Source of the DNA: Lachnospiraceae bacterium
GTDB taxonomy: Bacteria > Bacillota > Clostridia > Lachnospirales > Lachnospiraceae
Direction: 5' to 3'
Assembly (NCBI GenBank): GCA_016280395.1
Contig: JAEEGQ010000030.1
Location: forward strand, 1-43,013
DNA length: 43,013 nt
Shown: in pieces, positions 7,726-16,593 of the stretch
Position numbering within the stretch: position 1 is the first letter of the stretch
Layout: each line of letters begins with the position of its first letter
The notes under the pieces: model-generated
Seen by the model: the letters and a program-made list of their open reading frames with translations, nothing else
Told to the model about the DNA's origin: nothing
The model's database searches: none
Translations under genes and position numbers: made by a program

Positions 7726-9483
7726 CTATATCAGGTAATTCTTAAGCTTCAGTTCCACATTTTTCGTGCCCCTGAACTCGTTTATGGACGGAACATAGGT
7801 AAACGATACCCTTATGTTCGAAGATCCCGCACTGTACATATCCGAAACCGTGTCGGCACCGTAGCAGTAGGTTATGTCATTTTCAAAAGCTTCTTTGTCT
7901 CCGAAGAATACGAAAACTGACTCGAAGCCATCCTCGCTTGCTGAACTGATCCTAAGGAATCTCCCCTCTTTTCCGATGGGAAATGCCCGCTTTATAACGC
8001 AGTTCCTTTCCGCAAAGAGCGGCTCCGGATTCCCCGTACCGAAAGGTTCGAGCAGCTCAAGCTCCTCACAGAGCCTTTCGCTTGCATAGTGCGCAGGCAT
8101 TACAAGATCGATGCTGATCTTTTTTGCAAGGCTGTCTTCGGTCAGGGTACAGTTTTGGTTCAAGGTCTCCCTTAAGGTATCGATATTGCCCTTTTCAAGG
8201 GACAGGCCCGCAGCCATGGCATGTCCGCCGAAACGGAGCAGAAGGCCGCTGCATTTTTCAAGCTCTTCGGTGATATTGTAACCCTCGATGGAACGTGCCG
8301 AACCTTTCACATGATCTTCGCCCGGAGTCAGTATTATGGCAGGTCTGTCGTATTTCTCACGGATCCTTCCGGCTACGATGCCTGCGATGCTCTCGTGGCA
8401 GTTTTCAAGAAAGATCACAAGGACCCTGTCTTTAAGGGCATTTGTTTTCTCTATCACTCCGACTGCGTCTTCGACAGACTGCTTTGTGAGCTCCTTTCGC
8501 TCGTTATTCTGTTCAAGGAGCTTTCCGGCGGCTTCAAGAGCCGCTTCTCCTTCGCTGTTCAAAAGCTTCAACCCGAGGAGAGCCGTATCAAGCCTTCCGC
8601 AGGCATTGATACACGGCCCGAGGACAAATCCTATGGTATGGGACCCGACTTTAGTGTTATCGATGTTGTTAATCTGCATCAGCGCCTTTATGCCGCTGTT
8701 TACGGGGAACCCGTCGATCCCGTCTTTTCTGATCTTTTCAAGTCCAAGCCATACAATGTATCTGTTTTCGGAGGTAAGCTCCACAACATCGCATACTGTT
8801 GCAAGCGCTGCGATCTCGATATATTTCTTTAATATGTCTGTATTGCTCTTTTCATCACCCTTGCAGTTCAGGGCTTCGATAAGCTTTAATGCCGTAACTG
8901 CGCCGCATATCTCTGTAAAGGGATATCTGCATTTCGGAAGCTTTGCGTTAAGGATGACCTCGCATTCGGGAAGTATCTCCGGAATATCATGATGGTCGGT
9001 GACTATCACCCGCATCCCGAGTGAATAGGCAAGAGCGACCTCATCTACCGCGCGTATGCCATTGTCGCAGGTAATGATAAGAGAAACGCCATCTGCCTTT
9101 GCCTCGCGGATTATGGCTTCGTTGATGCCGTACCCGTCCTTTACCCTGTCGGGAATACGGCTTGAAACATCCGCGCCGAGCTCTTTCAAGCCCGATTCGA
9201 GGATATAAGTGGCGGTAATGCCGTCAACATCATAATCCCCTACAACACGGATCTTCCTGCCCTCTGCCACGGCATCACGGATGATGCCGCAAGCTGAGTC
9301 CATACCCCGCATTTCAAAGGGCGGGATAAGATATCCGTATTCGGGGTGAAGATATTTTGAAGCCTCTTCTGCCGTGTGTATACCGCGGTTGCATAAAAGC
9401 TTTGCGGTTACCGGCAGGAGTTTTGTCTCTCTTGCCAGCTTTTCAAAATCACCCTTTTTATTTCGTATAACCCATTTTTCCAT
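7726..9483 (-). CDS. recJ: Single-stranded-DNA-specific 5'-3' exonuclease RecJ
   Basis: 585 residues, close to the bacterial norm. The DHH phosphoesterase motifs are intact: D83-YDVDG-88, the CDNGI segment near 139 and the D163-H164-H165 triad. The DHHA1 domain is marked by FGGHAMAAGLSLE, and an OB-like C-terminal domain follows. RecJ degrades 5' ssDNA ends in recombination and base-excision repair. It follows secDF by 33 bases with its own Shine-Dalgarno (GGGAAG) and precedes the Nudix gene by 61 bases. No separate promoter was seen. Confidence 0.95.
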   Translation of the reverse strand: MEKWVIRNKKGDFEKLARETKLLPVTAKLLCNRGIHTAEEASKYLHPEYGYLIPPFEMRGMDSACGIIRDAVAEGRKIRVVGDYDVDGITATYILESGLKELGADVSSRIPDRVKDGYGINEAIIREAKADGVSLIITCDNGIRAVDEVALAYSLGMRVIVTDHHDIPEILPECEVILNAKLPKCRYPFTEICGAVTALKLIEALNCKGDEKSNTDILKKYIEIAALATVCDVVELTSENRYIVWLGLEKIRKDGIDGFPVNSGIKALMQINNIDNTKVGSHTIGFVLGPCINACGRLDTALLGLKLLNSEGEAALEAAGKLLEQNNERKELTKQSVEDAVGVIEKTNALKDRVLVIFLENCHESIAGIVAGRIREKYDRPAIILTPGEDHVKGSARSIEGYNITEELEKCSGLLLRFGGHAMAAGLSLEKGNIDTLRETLNQNCTLTEDSLAKKISIDLVMPAHYASERLCEELELLEPFGTGNPEPLFAERNCVIKRAFPIGKEGRFLRISSASEDGFESVFVFFGDKEAFENDITYCYGADTVSDMYSAGSSNIRVSFTYVPSINEFRGTKNVELKLKNYLI

Positions 9484-9516
9484 TATTCTTCCCGAAAAAA
9501 CGCCGCGGGGCGTGTA

Positions 9517-11769
9517 TTATTTCTCTTTTTTCCTGCGTGATTCAAGCAGACGCCAGAAGGGACCTGCGATCATTACGGACGAGAAGCCGCCTGCGATTAT
9601 ACCTGCCATGAGCGGTATAGCAAACTCTCTTACGGAAGATACACCAAAGATCGCAAGAGCTATGACCATGAGCAGTGTTGTAACGGAAGTATCGATACTT
9701 CTCGTAAGTGTCTGGGAAATGCACTTGTTGACGATCTCGTTGACATCCGCCTTCGGACCGGCCTCTCCCCTTTCCTCGCGGATCCTGTCGAAGATAACGA
9801 TGGTCGCGTTGATGGAGTAACCGAGGATCGTAAGGATACAAGCGATAAAGGTGCTTCCGACGGTAAGCAGGCCTGCGCCTATTATGTAGGTAAGGATTAC
9901 CATCAGCACGTCATGAACGAGCGCGCCGACAGAGCTAATAGCAAAGTTGAAGTTCCTGAAACGGATGTAAATGTAGATGAGCATGCAGATGATGGCAATG
10001 ACAGTTGCCCATGTGGCATCGGCACGCATTTCTCCGCTTATTACGGAGCTTATTGTTTCGGATTCAACATTTTTCTCGTCAACGTTATATTTTGCCTGGA
10101 GCGCTTCAAGAAGCTTTGTACGCTCTTCGTTTGAAAGGGTCGTTGTCCTGATAAGAGCCGATTTCTTCTCGCTTACGGTAGAGATCTCGGCATTCTTGCC
10201 AAGCGTTGTCTTTACAAGGCCTTCAAGCTCGGAAAGGACATCATTCGGGATGCCGTCCTCAAAGACAACTTCGGTGGAGGTACCGCCTACGAAATCAAGG
10301 CTGTAGTTGAAGATGCTTCCGCGTCCCGTGAGATTGATCACAAGGAAGATGATGCCGATGACGATAACTGCGGCAGGGATGAGGATGGTCTTCCTGAATT
10401 TGCCGACAAAATCGAACTTCACGAGCTTTGTCTTCCTGATACCGTTCTTCTCGTTGAAAAGACCGAAATCAACAAAGATCATAAGGATAAATCTTGTTAT
10501 GAACAGGGATGTGATCATCGAAAGAACGATACCGATGCCAAGTGTAAGGGCGAAGCCTTTTACCGTACCCGAACCCTTGAGGTAGAGCACGATGGCAGCG
10601 ATTATGGTTGTTACGTTACCGTCGATGATAGCGGAAAGAGCCTTCTTGAAACCGCTCTTTACAGCGCTCCTTACGGTCTTTCCGGCAAGCATTTCCTCGT
10701 TGATACGGTTGAATATGATAACGTTCGCGTCAACCGCCATACCGATGGACAGTATGATACCGGCGATACCGGGAAGCGTAAGGGTCGCGTTGAACAGTAC
10801 AAGCGAAATGACCATCAGGAAGGAATAGATGATCAGCGACAGGAATGCCGACACGCCGGGAACTCTGTAACGGATGATCATGAAAATGCCAAGTGCTATG
10901 AAGCCCACAAGACCTGCAAGAAGGCTTGTTTTAACGGCTTCTGCGCCAAGCTTTGCGCCAACCACCTGTGAACGGATCTCTTCAAGCTCTATGGGGAGTG
11001 CACCGATACGAATGGTGGTCGCAAGGTCCTTAGCGTCCTCGAAGGTACGCTGGCCTTCGATTATGGCCTTGTTATCGTCTATCCTGCTGTTTACACGAGG
11101 GAAGCATACGACTTCTCCGTCGTAAACGATGGCGATGACGTTTTTGGTATTTAAAGAATATGCGTTGTAATACTGCGCAGCCTTAGCTGTGGCTTCGGAA
11201 AATCTCTTTGTGCCTTCCTCGTTAAAGGTAAGCTGGACTATATACTGGGAGGCGCCTGTCTGCGATGTCTGGATCGCAGCGTTTGCATTTGCGATATGTG
11301 AACCGTCGAGCACCATGTTGCCGCTTGCGATGATCTCGTCCATGCTCCTTGTGAGCGTGTCGTATTCGCCAGATTCACCCTTTTTCACGTTGTCGATGTC
11401 ATCATCGCCTTTTGCGTAGATAAAGTAGATGCTGCCTGTCGAGCCCATCTCTTCAAGTACCTTCTCGGCGTCGGTAACGTTGGGGATATCAACATTGATA
11501 CGGTTATTGCCCTCGATATATACCGCAGATTCGGTACTCTTGGACTCTGCACGCTTCATGAGCTTGTAGCGTGCATCCTCCATTTCCTCTGTGGTAGGGT
11601 TATTCTTGACTGCCTGGTAGGTGATGCTCACACCGCCTGCAAGATCAAGGCCGAGTCTGATGCCCTTATAGCTGCCGGAAGCGCTCTTACCGAAACCGAT
11701 GATGGCGGTAAAGCCGAGAAAGCCTGCAACAACGAGCAGTAAAGCTGTTCTTAAAAACTTGTTTTTCAT
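9517..11769 (-). CDS. secDF: Fused protein translocase subunit SecDF
   Basis: 750 residues containing SecD and SecF in one chain, with about twelve predicted membrane segments. SecD features include an N-terminal membrane segment, the conserved GLDLAGG near residue 42, a large extracellular domain and the AVDANVIIFNRINEE segment. The SecF half starts near residue 450 with its own FVGGT motif and the matching YSINATIVIFDRIREER. The complex uses proton motive force to help pull secreted proteins out of SecYEG. The ATG has a good Shine-Dalgarno (GGAG) and lies downstream of a near-consensus promoter. It is the first gene of the probable secDF-recJ-Nudix-pyrC-pyrF-orphan operon. Confidence 0.95.
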   Translation of the reverse strand: MKNKFLRTALLLVVAGFLGFTAIIGFGKSASGSYKGIRLGLDLAGGVSITYQAVKNNPTTEEMEDARYKLMKRAESKSTESAVYIEGNNRINVDIPNVTDAEKVLEEMGSTGSIYFIYAKGDDDIDNVKKGESGEYDTLTRSMDEIIASGNMVLDGSHIANANAAIQTSQTGASQYIVQLTFNEEGTKRFSEATAKAAQYYNAYSLNTKNVIAIVYDGEVVCFPRVNSRIDDNKAIIEGQRTFEDAKDLATTIRIGALPIELEEIRSQVVGAKLGAEAVKTSLLAGLVGFIALGIFMIIRYRVPGVSAFLSLIIYSFLMVISLVLFNATLTLPGIAGIILSIGMAVDANVIIFNRINEEMLAGKTVRSAVKSGFKKALSAIIDGNVTTIIAAIVLYLKGSGTVKGFALTLGIGIVLSMITSLFITRFILMIFVDFGLFNEKNGIRKTKLVKFDFVGKFRKTILIPAAVIVIGIIFLVINLTGRGSIFNYSLDFVGGTSTEVVFEDGIPNDVLSELEGLVKTTLGKNAEISTVSEKKSALIRTTTLSNEERTKLLEALQAKYNVDEKNVESETISSVISGEMRADATWATVIAIICMLIYIYIRFRNFNFAISSVGALVHDVLMVILTYIIGAGLLTVGSTFIACILTILGYSINATIVIFDRIREERGEAGPKADVNEIVNKCISQTLTRSIDTSVTTLLMVIALAIFGVSSVREFAIPLMAGIIAGGFSSVMIAGPFWRLLESRRKKEK

Positions 11770-11784
11770 GTTCTCCTCACTCCG

Positions 11785-11813
11785 GGACGGCGTATCCTGA
11801 TACTTCTCCGTCC
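11785..11813 (-). other. Bulged hairpin in the secDF leader
   Basis: GGACGG (11785-11790) pairs with CCGTCC (11808-11813), and GTATC (11792-11796) pairs with GATAC (11799-11803). The structure lies in the roughly 65-base leader, just upstream of the secDF Shine-Dalgarno. It has no T-run and is not a terminator; a role in mRNA stability or translational control is possible. Confidence 0.45.
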
Positions 11814-11841
11814 TGTCTTATTTAATAAACATTTGATGATT

Positions 11842-11870
11842 ATTATAACTGAATGCGGGATATATGTAAA
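11842..11870 (-). promoter_or_regulatory. Sigma-A-type promoter of the secDF operon
   Basis: On the minus strand, -35 TTTACA (11865-11870) and -10 TATAAT (11842-11847) are separated by exactly 17 bp. Only one base differs from the consensus hexamers. The predicted start lies about 65 bases upstream of the secDF ATG. Confidence 0.82.
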
Positions 11871-11935
11871 AGGGTTTTTAAAGATTTCCTGTCTGTTTTT
11901 TTGAAAGCTCATGTTTAATTTTGTTGAAAATGCAA

Positions 11936-11972
11936 AAAACCACCCGCATTAACTGTAAATGCGAATGGTTTT
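11936..11972 (-). terminator. Terminator of the Tad-like cluster
   Basis: The minus-strand transcript forms a 15-bp stem, with two G-U pairs, between bases 11958-11972 and 11936-11950, followed by a U-run. It begins eight bases after the stop of the Pro/Thr-rich protein gene. Confidence 0.8.
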
Positions 11973-11979
11973 CAGGCAA

Positions 11980-14283
11980 TTAGTAGAGTATTCGTGTTGT
12001 ATATCTGTTTGGCTTATTTTGATATCTGATGATGCAGACATCCCCGTATCTTAGTTCGTAAACCTTGCCGTCAGGGTCATTTGCGCTGAGTCTTGCGCCC
12101 TCAAGCTCCCACATGTTGCAGTATCCTGCTGCCGCGTTTATCGCGTTTTCATAGCTTAAAACCGCGGTCTTTCCCGTACTGTCAAGGGATTCAACGGTAA
12201 AATTCACGATAACATCACCGTAATATGCTCCGGCATCAGGTAAAAAGGCCTCAAAAGCACCTGTTCCTTTCGGAACGAACACAGACTGCAGCGGGATGAT
12301 GAAGTTTCCCGTCCTCACGGAGGAATGCCCCGTCCTCGTGTTCTCTTCAGTAACTGTTTCTACCAGCGGGTCATACTTTTTTATGATGTTTTTGCCGTCT
12401 GCATCACGAATGATGTAATAAAGATCAAGCTCCGTACCGTTCAATGCCCTGAAGGACGCTGTGACGCGGACCGGATCGACCGATGTTCTCTGTCCTTCCG
12501 TCCTGAACCTGAAACTTAGCGCCGTCCCCGGGAGGACCTTACCTCCGTCGGCAATGCCCTGTGCAAACCCGTTCATGACCGGCAGCAGACCGGCCGTGAC
12601 ACTGCGTTTCACACCATACGGATCGTTTAAGCCCGAATAAAACACATATCCGCTGTCAAACAGTTCTTTGTAATCCGCGGCCCCTTTAACTTCAGTCACC
12701 ATGAAATCGCACACTCTTCCGGATATCTCAAGCTTCATCTTCTTGACTGCAATGTCTTCATAACCGCCGGGGCCTTTTACCGTCACCCTTGTTTCGATGT
12801 TGTAAATACCTTCGGGAGGCTGCTGTTTCGGATAAAACCGGTTCAGCCGGCCGTTAACGGGGAACGGCACGTACCTTTCAGCGATCCTTCCCGTAGCTGC
12901 CTCTACGGCATCAAACGGGAACACAACGTAATCCTGCACCGAGTATCCCTGTGGGAACTCCCCTGCATTGTCCGTTATCATGATCTCAATATCATTAAGG
13001 CTTTTATCCGGATCCGATACTGCCTGAACATGATCGTCATGAGGTAAAACCAGCTGAACATACTTCCTGTTATCGGATCTTATTGCAGTAATATTTCTTG
13101 CTGCGGGCGGTGCCGGTGTTGCAGTAGGCTTTGGCGTTGGTATTGCAGTGGGCTTCGGTGTCGGCGTTGCAGTTGGCTTCGGTGTCGGTGTTGCCGTGGG
13201 TTTTGGCGTTGCCGTCGGCTTGGGCGTCGGTGTTGAGGTTGGCCTTGGCGTTGCAGTTGGCTTTGGCTTGGGCGTCGGTGTTGCAGTTGGTTTTGGCGTT
13301 GCCGTTGGCTTGGGCGTCGGTGTTGAGGTGGGCCTTGGCGTTGCCGTCGGCTTCGGCTTTGGCGTCGGCGTTGCCGTGGGTTTTGGTGTTGCAGTCGGCT
13401 TTGGCTTTGGCGTCGGTGTTGCCGTGGGCTTTGGTGTTGCAGTCGGCTTTGGCTTTGGTGTCGGCGTTGCCGTGGGTTTTGGCGTTGCCGTCGGCTTCGG
13501 CTTTGGCGTAGGCGTTGCCGTGGGCTTTGGTGTTGCAGTAGGCTTTGGCGTAGGCGTTGCCGTGGGCTTTGGTGTTGCAGTCGGTTTCGGTGTAGGTGTG
13601 GGCTTCAAAACCCGCCTGCTGATGACAAATTTCATGTCATAATAGTGCGCAAGAGCCTCCCTGGTCCTGTCAGTCCAATAGGCTGCGGCTCTTATGGCCG
13701 CAAGGGAATAACATGCATCGGACCAGTAAACATACGGCTTGTCCTTTCCATTCGGGTAATATATCACCCGGAAGATATTGCTGATGTAAAAGGTGTAATC
13801 TCCCTCATCTTTTGCGGATATCCCAAAGAAATTCATCAGTTTTCCGGTTATGTCCGACGGAAACGTATATGTTGTCGTAACGATGCCGTCTTTTACCACG
13901 CCGTTGACATAAGCCGATGTATTGTTGTCAAAGCGGAATTCAAAGACCTTTCCGCCGTTCGCGGCATACTTTTTCAGATCCCCCTTTGCCGGGGTCCTTG
14001 TGATGCAGAAACCGACGGTCTGATACCCTACAAGCGAAGTTCCGCGGTAATGGGTACCGATGATCTTCATGGAACCGTCGCCCTCAAAGACTATCTGGTA
14101 CATCTTGTCCCCGCTTGGCGTATAGATCGTCTGTATGCGGTCCGCCGCTGCCGTATTCACGGCTTCAGTGAGGAAAGTCACCAAAAACATAAGTATCAAG
14201 ATAATAACAGGAAAGCGGATCGCAGCATGACACCGGCTTGTATCCGGCAATGACTGCATCCTTTTCTTCTTCGTATATTTCAT
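11980..14283 (-). CDS. Membrane-anchored protein with long Pro/Thr stalk, last gene of the Tad-like cluster
   Basis: 767 residues. A basic N-terminus precedes a hydrophobic anchor at about 22-44. A folded domain (about 48-220) with repeated aromatic and beta segments follows, then an extended stalk of K-P-T-A-T-P and P-K-P repeats (about 226-394), and a C-terminal domain of about 370 residues. There is no LPxTG-type tail. The layout suggests a surface or pilus-tip component lifted from the membrane by the stalk. Similar stalked proteins of unknown function sit at the ends of clostridial Tad-like loci as I recall them; I cannot name the family securely. The start is supported by AAGGA seven bases upstream, but it forces a 119-bp overlap with the preceding gene. 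An internal Met near residue 32 is the alternative. Confidence 0.78.
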   Translation of the reverse strand: MKYTKKKRMQSLPDTSRCHAAIRFPVIILILMFLVTFLTEAVNTAAADRIQTIYTPSGDKMYQIVFEGDGSMKIIGTHYRGTSLVGYQTVGFCITRTPAKGDLKKYAANGGKVFEFRFDNNTSAYVNGVVKDGIVTTTYTFPSDITGKLMNFFGISAKDEGDYTFYISNIFRVIYYPNGKDKPYVYWSDACYSLAAIRAAAYWTDRTREALAHYYDMKFVISRRVLKPTPTPKPTATPKPTATPTPKPTATPKPTATPTPKPKPTATPKPTATPTPKPKPTATPKPTATPTPKPKPTATPKPTATPTPKPKPTATPRPTSTPTPKPTATPKPTATPTPKPKPTATPRPTSTPTPKPTATPKPTATPTPKPTATPTPKPTAIPTPKPTATPAPPAARNITAIRSDNRKYVQLVLPHDDHVQAVSDPDKSLNDIEIMITDNAGEFPQGYSVQDYVVFPFDAVEAATGRIAERYVPFPVNGRLNRFYPKQQPPEGIYNIETRVTVKGPGGYEDIAVKKMKLEISGRVCDFMVTEVKGAADYKELFDSGYVFYSGLNDPYGVKRSVTAGLLPVMNGFAQGIADGGKVLPGTALSFRFRTEGQRTSVDPVRVTASFRALNGTELDLYYIIRDADGKNIIKKYDPLVETVTEENTRTGHSSVRTGNFIIPLQSVFVPKGTGAFEAFLPDAGAYYGDVIVNFTVESLDSTGKTAVLSYENAINAAAGYCNMWELEGARLSANDPDGKVYELRYGDVCIIRYQNKPNRYTTRILY
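13100..13612 (-). repeat. Pro/Thr-coding tandem repeats
   Basis: Degenerate tandem repeats encode alternating [10 protein letters not shown] and P-K-P blocks. A recurring larger unit of about 48 bp (16 codons, [16 protein letters not shown]) is visible. Runs of this kind expand and contract by slippage, so copy number may differ between strains or assemblies. The opposite strand gives Gly/Val-rich open frames that are artefacts of the repeat. Confidence 0.9.
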
Positions 14284-15043
14284 ATGGCGTTCCTTTATCC
14301 AAGATTTCTTTCAGTTTCTTACAATCCCCTGCATGCACCTCCTTTCCCGAAGCAGCATTGATCCCGTAAAAAGCGGGCTTAGCCGACAGACCGGCCCCGT
14401 GGAGGCCGATATCGTAAAAACCGGTGAGCGCATCCTCCCCAAAGGATATCGCAACCACCGATGGTCCTGTTATCGCAAGTACCGAAGCATCATAAGAGAA
14501 CTCCGGAAGATCCACGGTGACGTTCCGTCTTGTTTTTTTCAGGGCCGCCACACGGCCTGTTTCCGCCTCGAGCGCCTTTTCAAGCGTTTTTATATATGCG
14601 CCGTTTGCTTTATCTATTGACAGTTCTTCTCCGTCCAGGTCTTTAGTTACCGGCACAGACTCCCCTGCGGTTATCCTTCCGTCTGCGGTAAGCCTTGTGC
14701 TTATGATTGTAAAACTGCTTTCATCACAGATACAGACTATCGGGATTAAACCTTCCACGCGCTCCCTTGCGTCGGGAATGTGCCCGATCCCGAGAGAAGC
14801 TGTCACGCCCTTGATAAGCTCCCGCAAAACAAGTTCGTTCATCTCGCTGCTCCCGGCAAAGAGCACGCCCTCGGCCTTTTTGCGCTGTACCGATGCGGCG
14901 GCCATGACGCCCTCCTGCACCGCCTTTTTTATCTTCGTTTTTGTTTCCCTGCTTATCCTGTTTACCCTGTCCTTTATCAGGACCGGACAGATAAGGCTGA
15001 AGAAAATGATTATGAACACGAGTGTCAGATGTTTGATCTTCAA
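14165..15043 (-). CDS. Single-pass protein of the Tad-like cluster, unknown family
   Basis: 292 residues with one N-terminal membrane segment (about 5-25) and a long extracytoplasmic part. Near residue 90 it has the segment [10 protein letters not shown]-like [10 protein letters not shown] and an [10 protein letters not shown] strand. The C-terminus contains CCDPLSC, a cysteine cluster unusual for a secreted domain. It begins four bases after the stop of the preceding gene. Its last 119 bases overlap the start of the Pro/Thr-stalk gene in another frame. It could be a minor pilin or a TadE/F-like pseudopilin by position, but I see no clear family motif. The C-terminus beyond about residue 250 should be treated with care because of the overlap. 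Confidence 0.72.
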   Translation of the reverse strand: MKIKHLTLVFIIIFFSLICPVLIKDRVNRISRETKTKIKKAVQEGVMAAASVQRKKAEGVLFAGSSEMNELVLRELIKGVTASLGIGHIPDARERVEGLIPIVCICDESSFTIISTRLTADGRITAGESVPVTKDLDGEELSIDKANGAYIKTLEKALEAETGRVAALKKTRRNVTVDLPEFSYDASVLAITGPSVVAISFGEDALTGFYDIGLHGAGLSAKPAFYGINAASGKEVHAGDCKKLKEILDKGTPYEIYEEEKDAVIAGYKPVSCCDPLSCYYLDTYVFGDFPH

Positions 15044-15046
15044 TGT

Positions 15047-15472
15047 TTATATCCTCTTTTCAAAGGTCCTGACAGTTTCGGGCGCAAACCGGAAAAGCCT
15101 GTTTTCATAAACTTTTACGATCATCCTGTCATAAGGTTTAAGCGGCAGTGTTCCGTATTCTTCAAGCAGTTCCATCAGCTCCTTATGACTGTAGCGGGCC
15201 TGCACGGGCTCTTTCCTTCCCGGAAGATACTCCGTCCGCTCTATCTCGATCTCCGTACGGGCATATCCGTATGCGGCAGTCTTTGAAAGCGTCTCATATA
15301 TCTCCCTGTCGAGAGCCCTTGCGGTTGCCGTCTTTTCCAGGAAAACAGCGGCATCAAGCCCTGCATTCTCAACGGCCGTGTTCCTTATCTCAGTCCTGCA
15401 GAAAAGAAAGGGCAGCAGGAACATGCAGATAAATGCTATAAAGATGTCTGCCGCTTTGGAAAAGGCGTTCAC
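15047..15472 (-). CDS. Small single-pass protein of the Tad-like cluster (TadE/pseudopilin-like by position)
   Basis: 141 residues. The N-terminal hydrophobic segment (about 8-25, IFIAFICMFLLPFLF) is followed by a charged domain rich in Glu, Arg and Tyr. The arrangement of a short N-terminus, one helix and a soluble domain resembles TadE/TadF pseudopilins, but no family-defining residue is seen. Its ATG overlaps the stop of the upstream gene (15469-15472), and the next gene starts four bases after its own stop, so the three are translationally coupled. Confidence 0.72.
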   Translation of the reverse strand: MNAFSKAADIFIAFICMFLLPFLFCRTEIRNTAVENAGLDAAVFLEKTATARALDREIYETLSKTAAYGYARTEIEIERTEYLPGRKEPVQARYSHKELMELLEEYGTLPLKPYDRMIVKVYENRLFRFAPETVRTFEKRI

Positions 15473-15915
15473 ATGGCACCTCCGACGGAAAGCCTTGTCC
15501 GTCTTAAAAGTCCGGGCAGTTCAAAGGTTCCTCTTTTTTCGGATTCGATGCGGATAGAGACGGTATCGCCCGGAACAAGCACAAAATCGCCGTCTGCCGC
15601 AATAAAACGCTCAAGCTCGCTTAAAGCGTAGAATTCCCTGCAGATGCGGACTTTTCCGCCCGCCTCCTCCGTGTCCGTCCGTTCACAGCAGGCCAGGACC
15701 GAAGCGGTACCCCTGCAGAGCGATGCCGCCTCCTTTATCTCTATAAGGTCCGAAGCCGTTATCAGTCCTTTTTCGCGTATCGACGCATATACCCTTGTTA
15801 TCCTTGCTTCCGCACTTTCCTGTCTTCTCTTTTCAAGCCCAAAATACCTCCCGGCGATTACCAGTACGACAAATACCGCCGCGAGCACCGTTATTACCTT
15901 TGTAAAGATCTCCAT
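15469..15915 (-). CDS. Small single-pass protein of the Tad-like cluster
   Basis: 148 residues with an N-terminal membrane helix (about 5-24, VITVLAAVFVVLVIAG) and an extracytoplasmic domain. Two cysteine-containing segments (SLCRGTASVLACCE and VRICREF, about 67-98) are present, so disulphide or metal binding is possible. The C-terminus (PGDTVSIRIESEKRGTF) looks beta-rich. The ATG follows the stop of the 48-codon gene by ten bases, with GAGGGGG serving as Shine-Dalgarno. The gene overlaps its downstream neighbour by four bases. Position suggests a minor pilin or assembly factor; the family is not recognised. Confidence 0.72.
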   Translation of the reverse strand: MEIFTKVITVLAAVFVVLVIAGRYFGLEKRRQESAEARITRVYASIREKGLITASDLIEIKEAASLCRGTASVLACCERTDTEEAGGKVRICREFYALSELERFIAADGDFVLVPGDTVSIRIESEKRGTFELPGLLRRTRLSVGGAM

Positions 15916-15925
15916 ATGATCCCCC

Positions 15926-16072
15926 TCAGATTATTATCCTGAACAGCCTTGCGGCAGGTTCCGCCGCCTGTATCGCTTCCATAAGGCGTATCTCGAACAG
16001 CGCAAATGCGAGTGCGGAGCAAAAAGCCGCAACAGCCGCTGCCCTGCCTATAAATTCAGTTATCTCTTCCAT
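15926..16072 (-). CDS. 48-residue membrane peptide of the Tad-like cluster
   Basis: A short open frame from ATG at 16070-16072 to TGA at 15926-15928. The product starts MEEITEFIGR, has a hydrophobic Ala-rich helix (about 9-28), an amphipathic segment and ends RLFRIII. AAGGGGG lies eight bases upstream of the ATG, a good Shine-Dalgarno, and the stop sits within the ribosome site of the next gene. The tight spacing and the ribosome site argue that it is translated. A short hydrophobic peptide in such a locus could be a small Flp-type pilin or an assembly peptide; that is inference, as no cleavage motif is clear. Confidence 0.65.
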   Translation of the reverse strand: MEEITEFIGRAAAVAAFCSALAFALFEIRLMEAIQAAEPAARLFRIII

Positions 16073-16142
16073 TGCTTTTCCCCCTTGGATCTTCAAGACC
16101 CGTATTTAACACCCGGCAGGTATTCCGGCAAGTCTTTACAGA

Positions 16143-16574
16143 TCACTCCTGTGTGAACTGCATCGTGATGACACCCTTTGTATCGGCGGTCACCGAGCCG
16201 ATAAACACGCCGTTTGGATTGATATAACTTGCGTTTGTGTAGACCGTAGGGTCGTTCTGGGATGTATAAGCCTTGGCATATGTTGTGTTTACTGCGGCCT
16301 GACCCTTTCCTGTTGCAACATTTACAACAAGGCTGCCGGAGGTAAGTTCATCGGCGTATTTCTTGAGCACGTTGACTAGCTCCCTGCCCGATATCGAAAG
16401 GCCGTCATACATTTCCTTGGCCGCATCATTTACCGCGGTCATGTTCGATATCTGGCTTATACCGTTGTTTGCCGCATTTTTTGCCTCCCTAGACATATAA
16501 AAGCCGAGGCTTATCACTATGCATGTGATCACGACTCCTGCCGCGAGCATTAATCCCTTTAATGAGTTTTCCAT
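16143..16574 (-). CDS. Pilin-like protein B of the Tad-like cluster
   Basis: 143 residues from the ATG at 16574. This start is preferred to the upstream ATG at 16622 because it has an AAGGGGAAG site, lies 19 bases after the previous stop, and gives the N-terminus MENSLKGLM that matches its neighbour's MENSLKALM. A hydrophobic helix (about 8-29) is followed by a helical linker, the motif YDGLSISGRELVN (about 57-69) shared with the neighbour, and a beta-rich end. The fold resembles type IV pilin-like subunits. No canonical Gly-Phe or Flp peptidase site is seen, so processing is uncertain. Confidence 0.74.
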   Translation of the reverse strand: MENSLKGLMLAAGVVITCIVISLGFYMSREAKNAANNGISQISNMTAVNDAAKEMYDGLSISGRELVNVLKKYADELTSGSLVVNVATGKGQAAVNTTYAKAYTSQNDPTVYTNASYINPNGVFIGSVTADTKGVITMQFTQE

Positions 16575-16593
16575 ATTGTTCTTCCCCTTTTTT

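Noticed and set aside
13100-13612. Possible CRISPR array
   Set aside because: The repeats are contiguous, coding and without unique spacers of constant length.
13131-13642. Two overlapping + strand open frames rich in Gly, Val and Ala
   Set aside because: They are the reverse complement of the Pro/Thr repeats in the minus-strand gene; composition is dictated by the repeat and there is no ribosome site.
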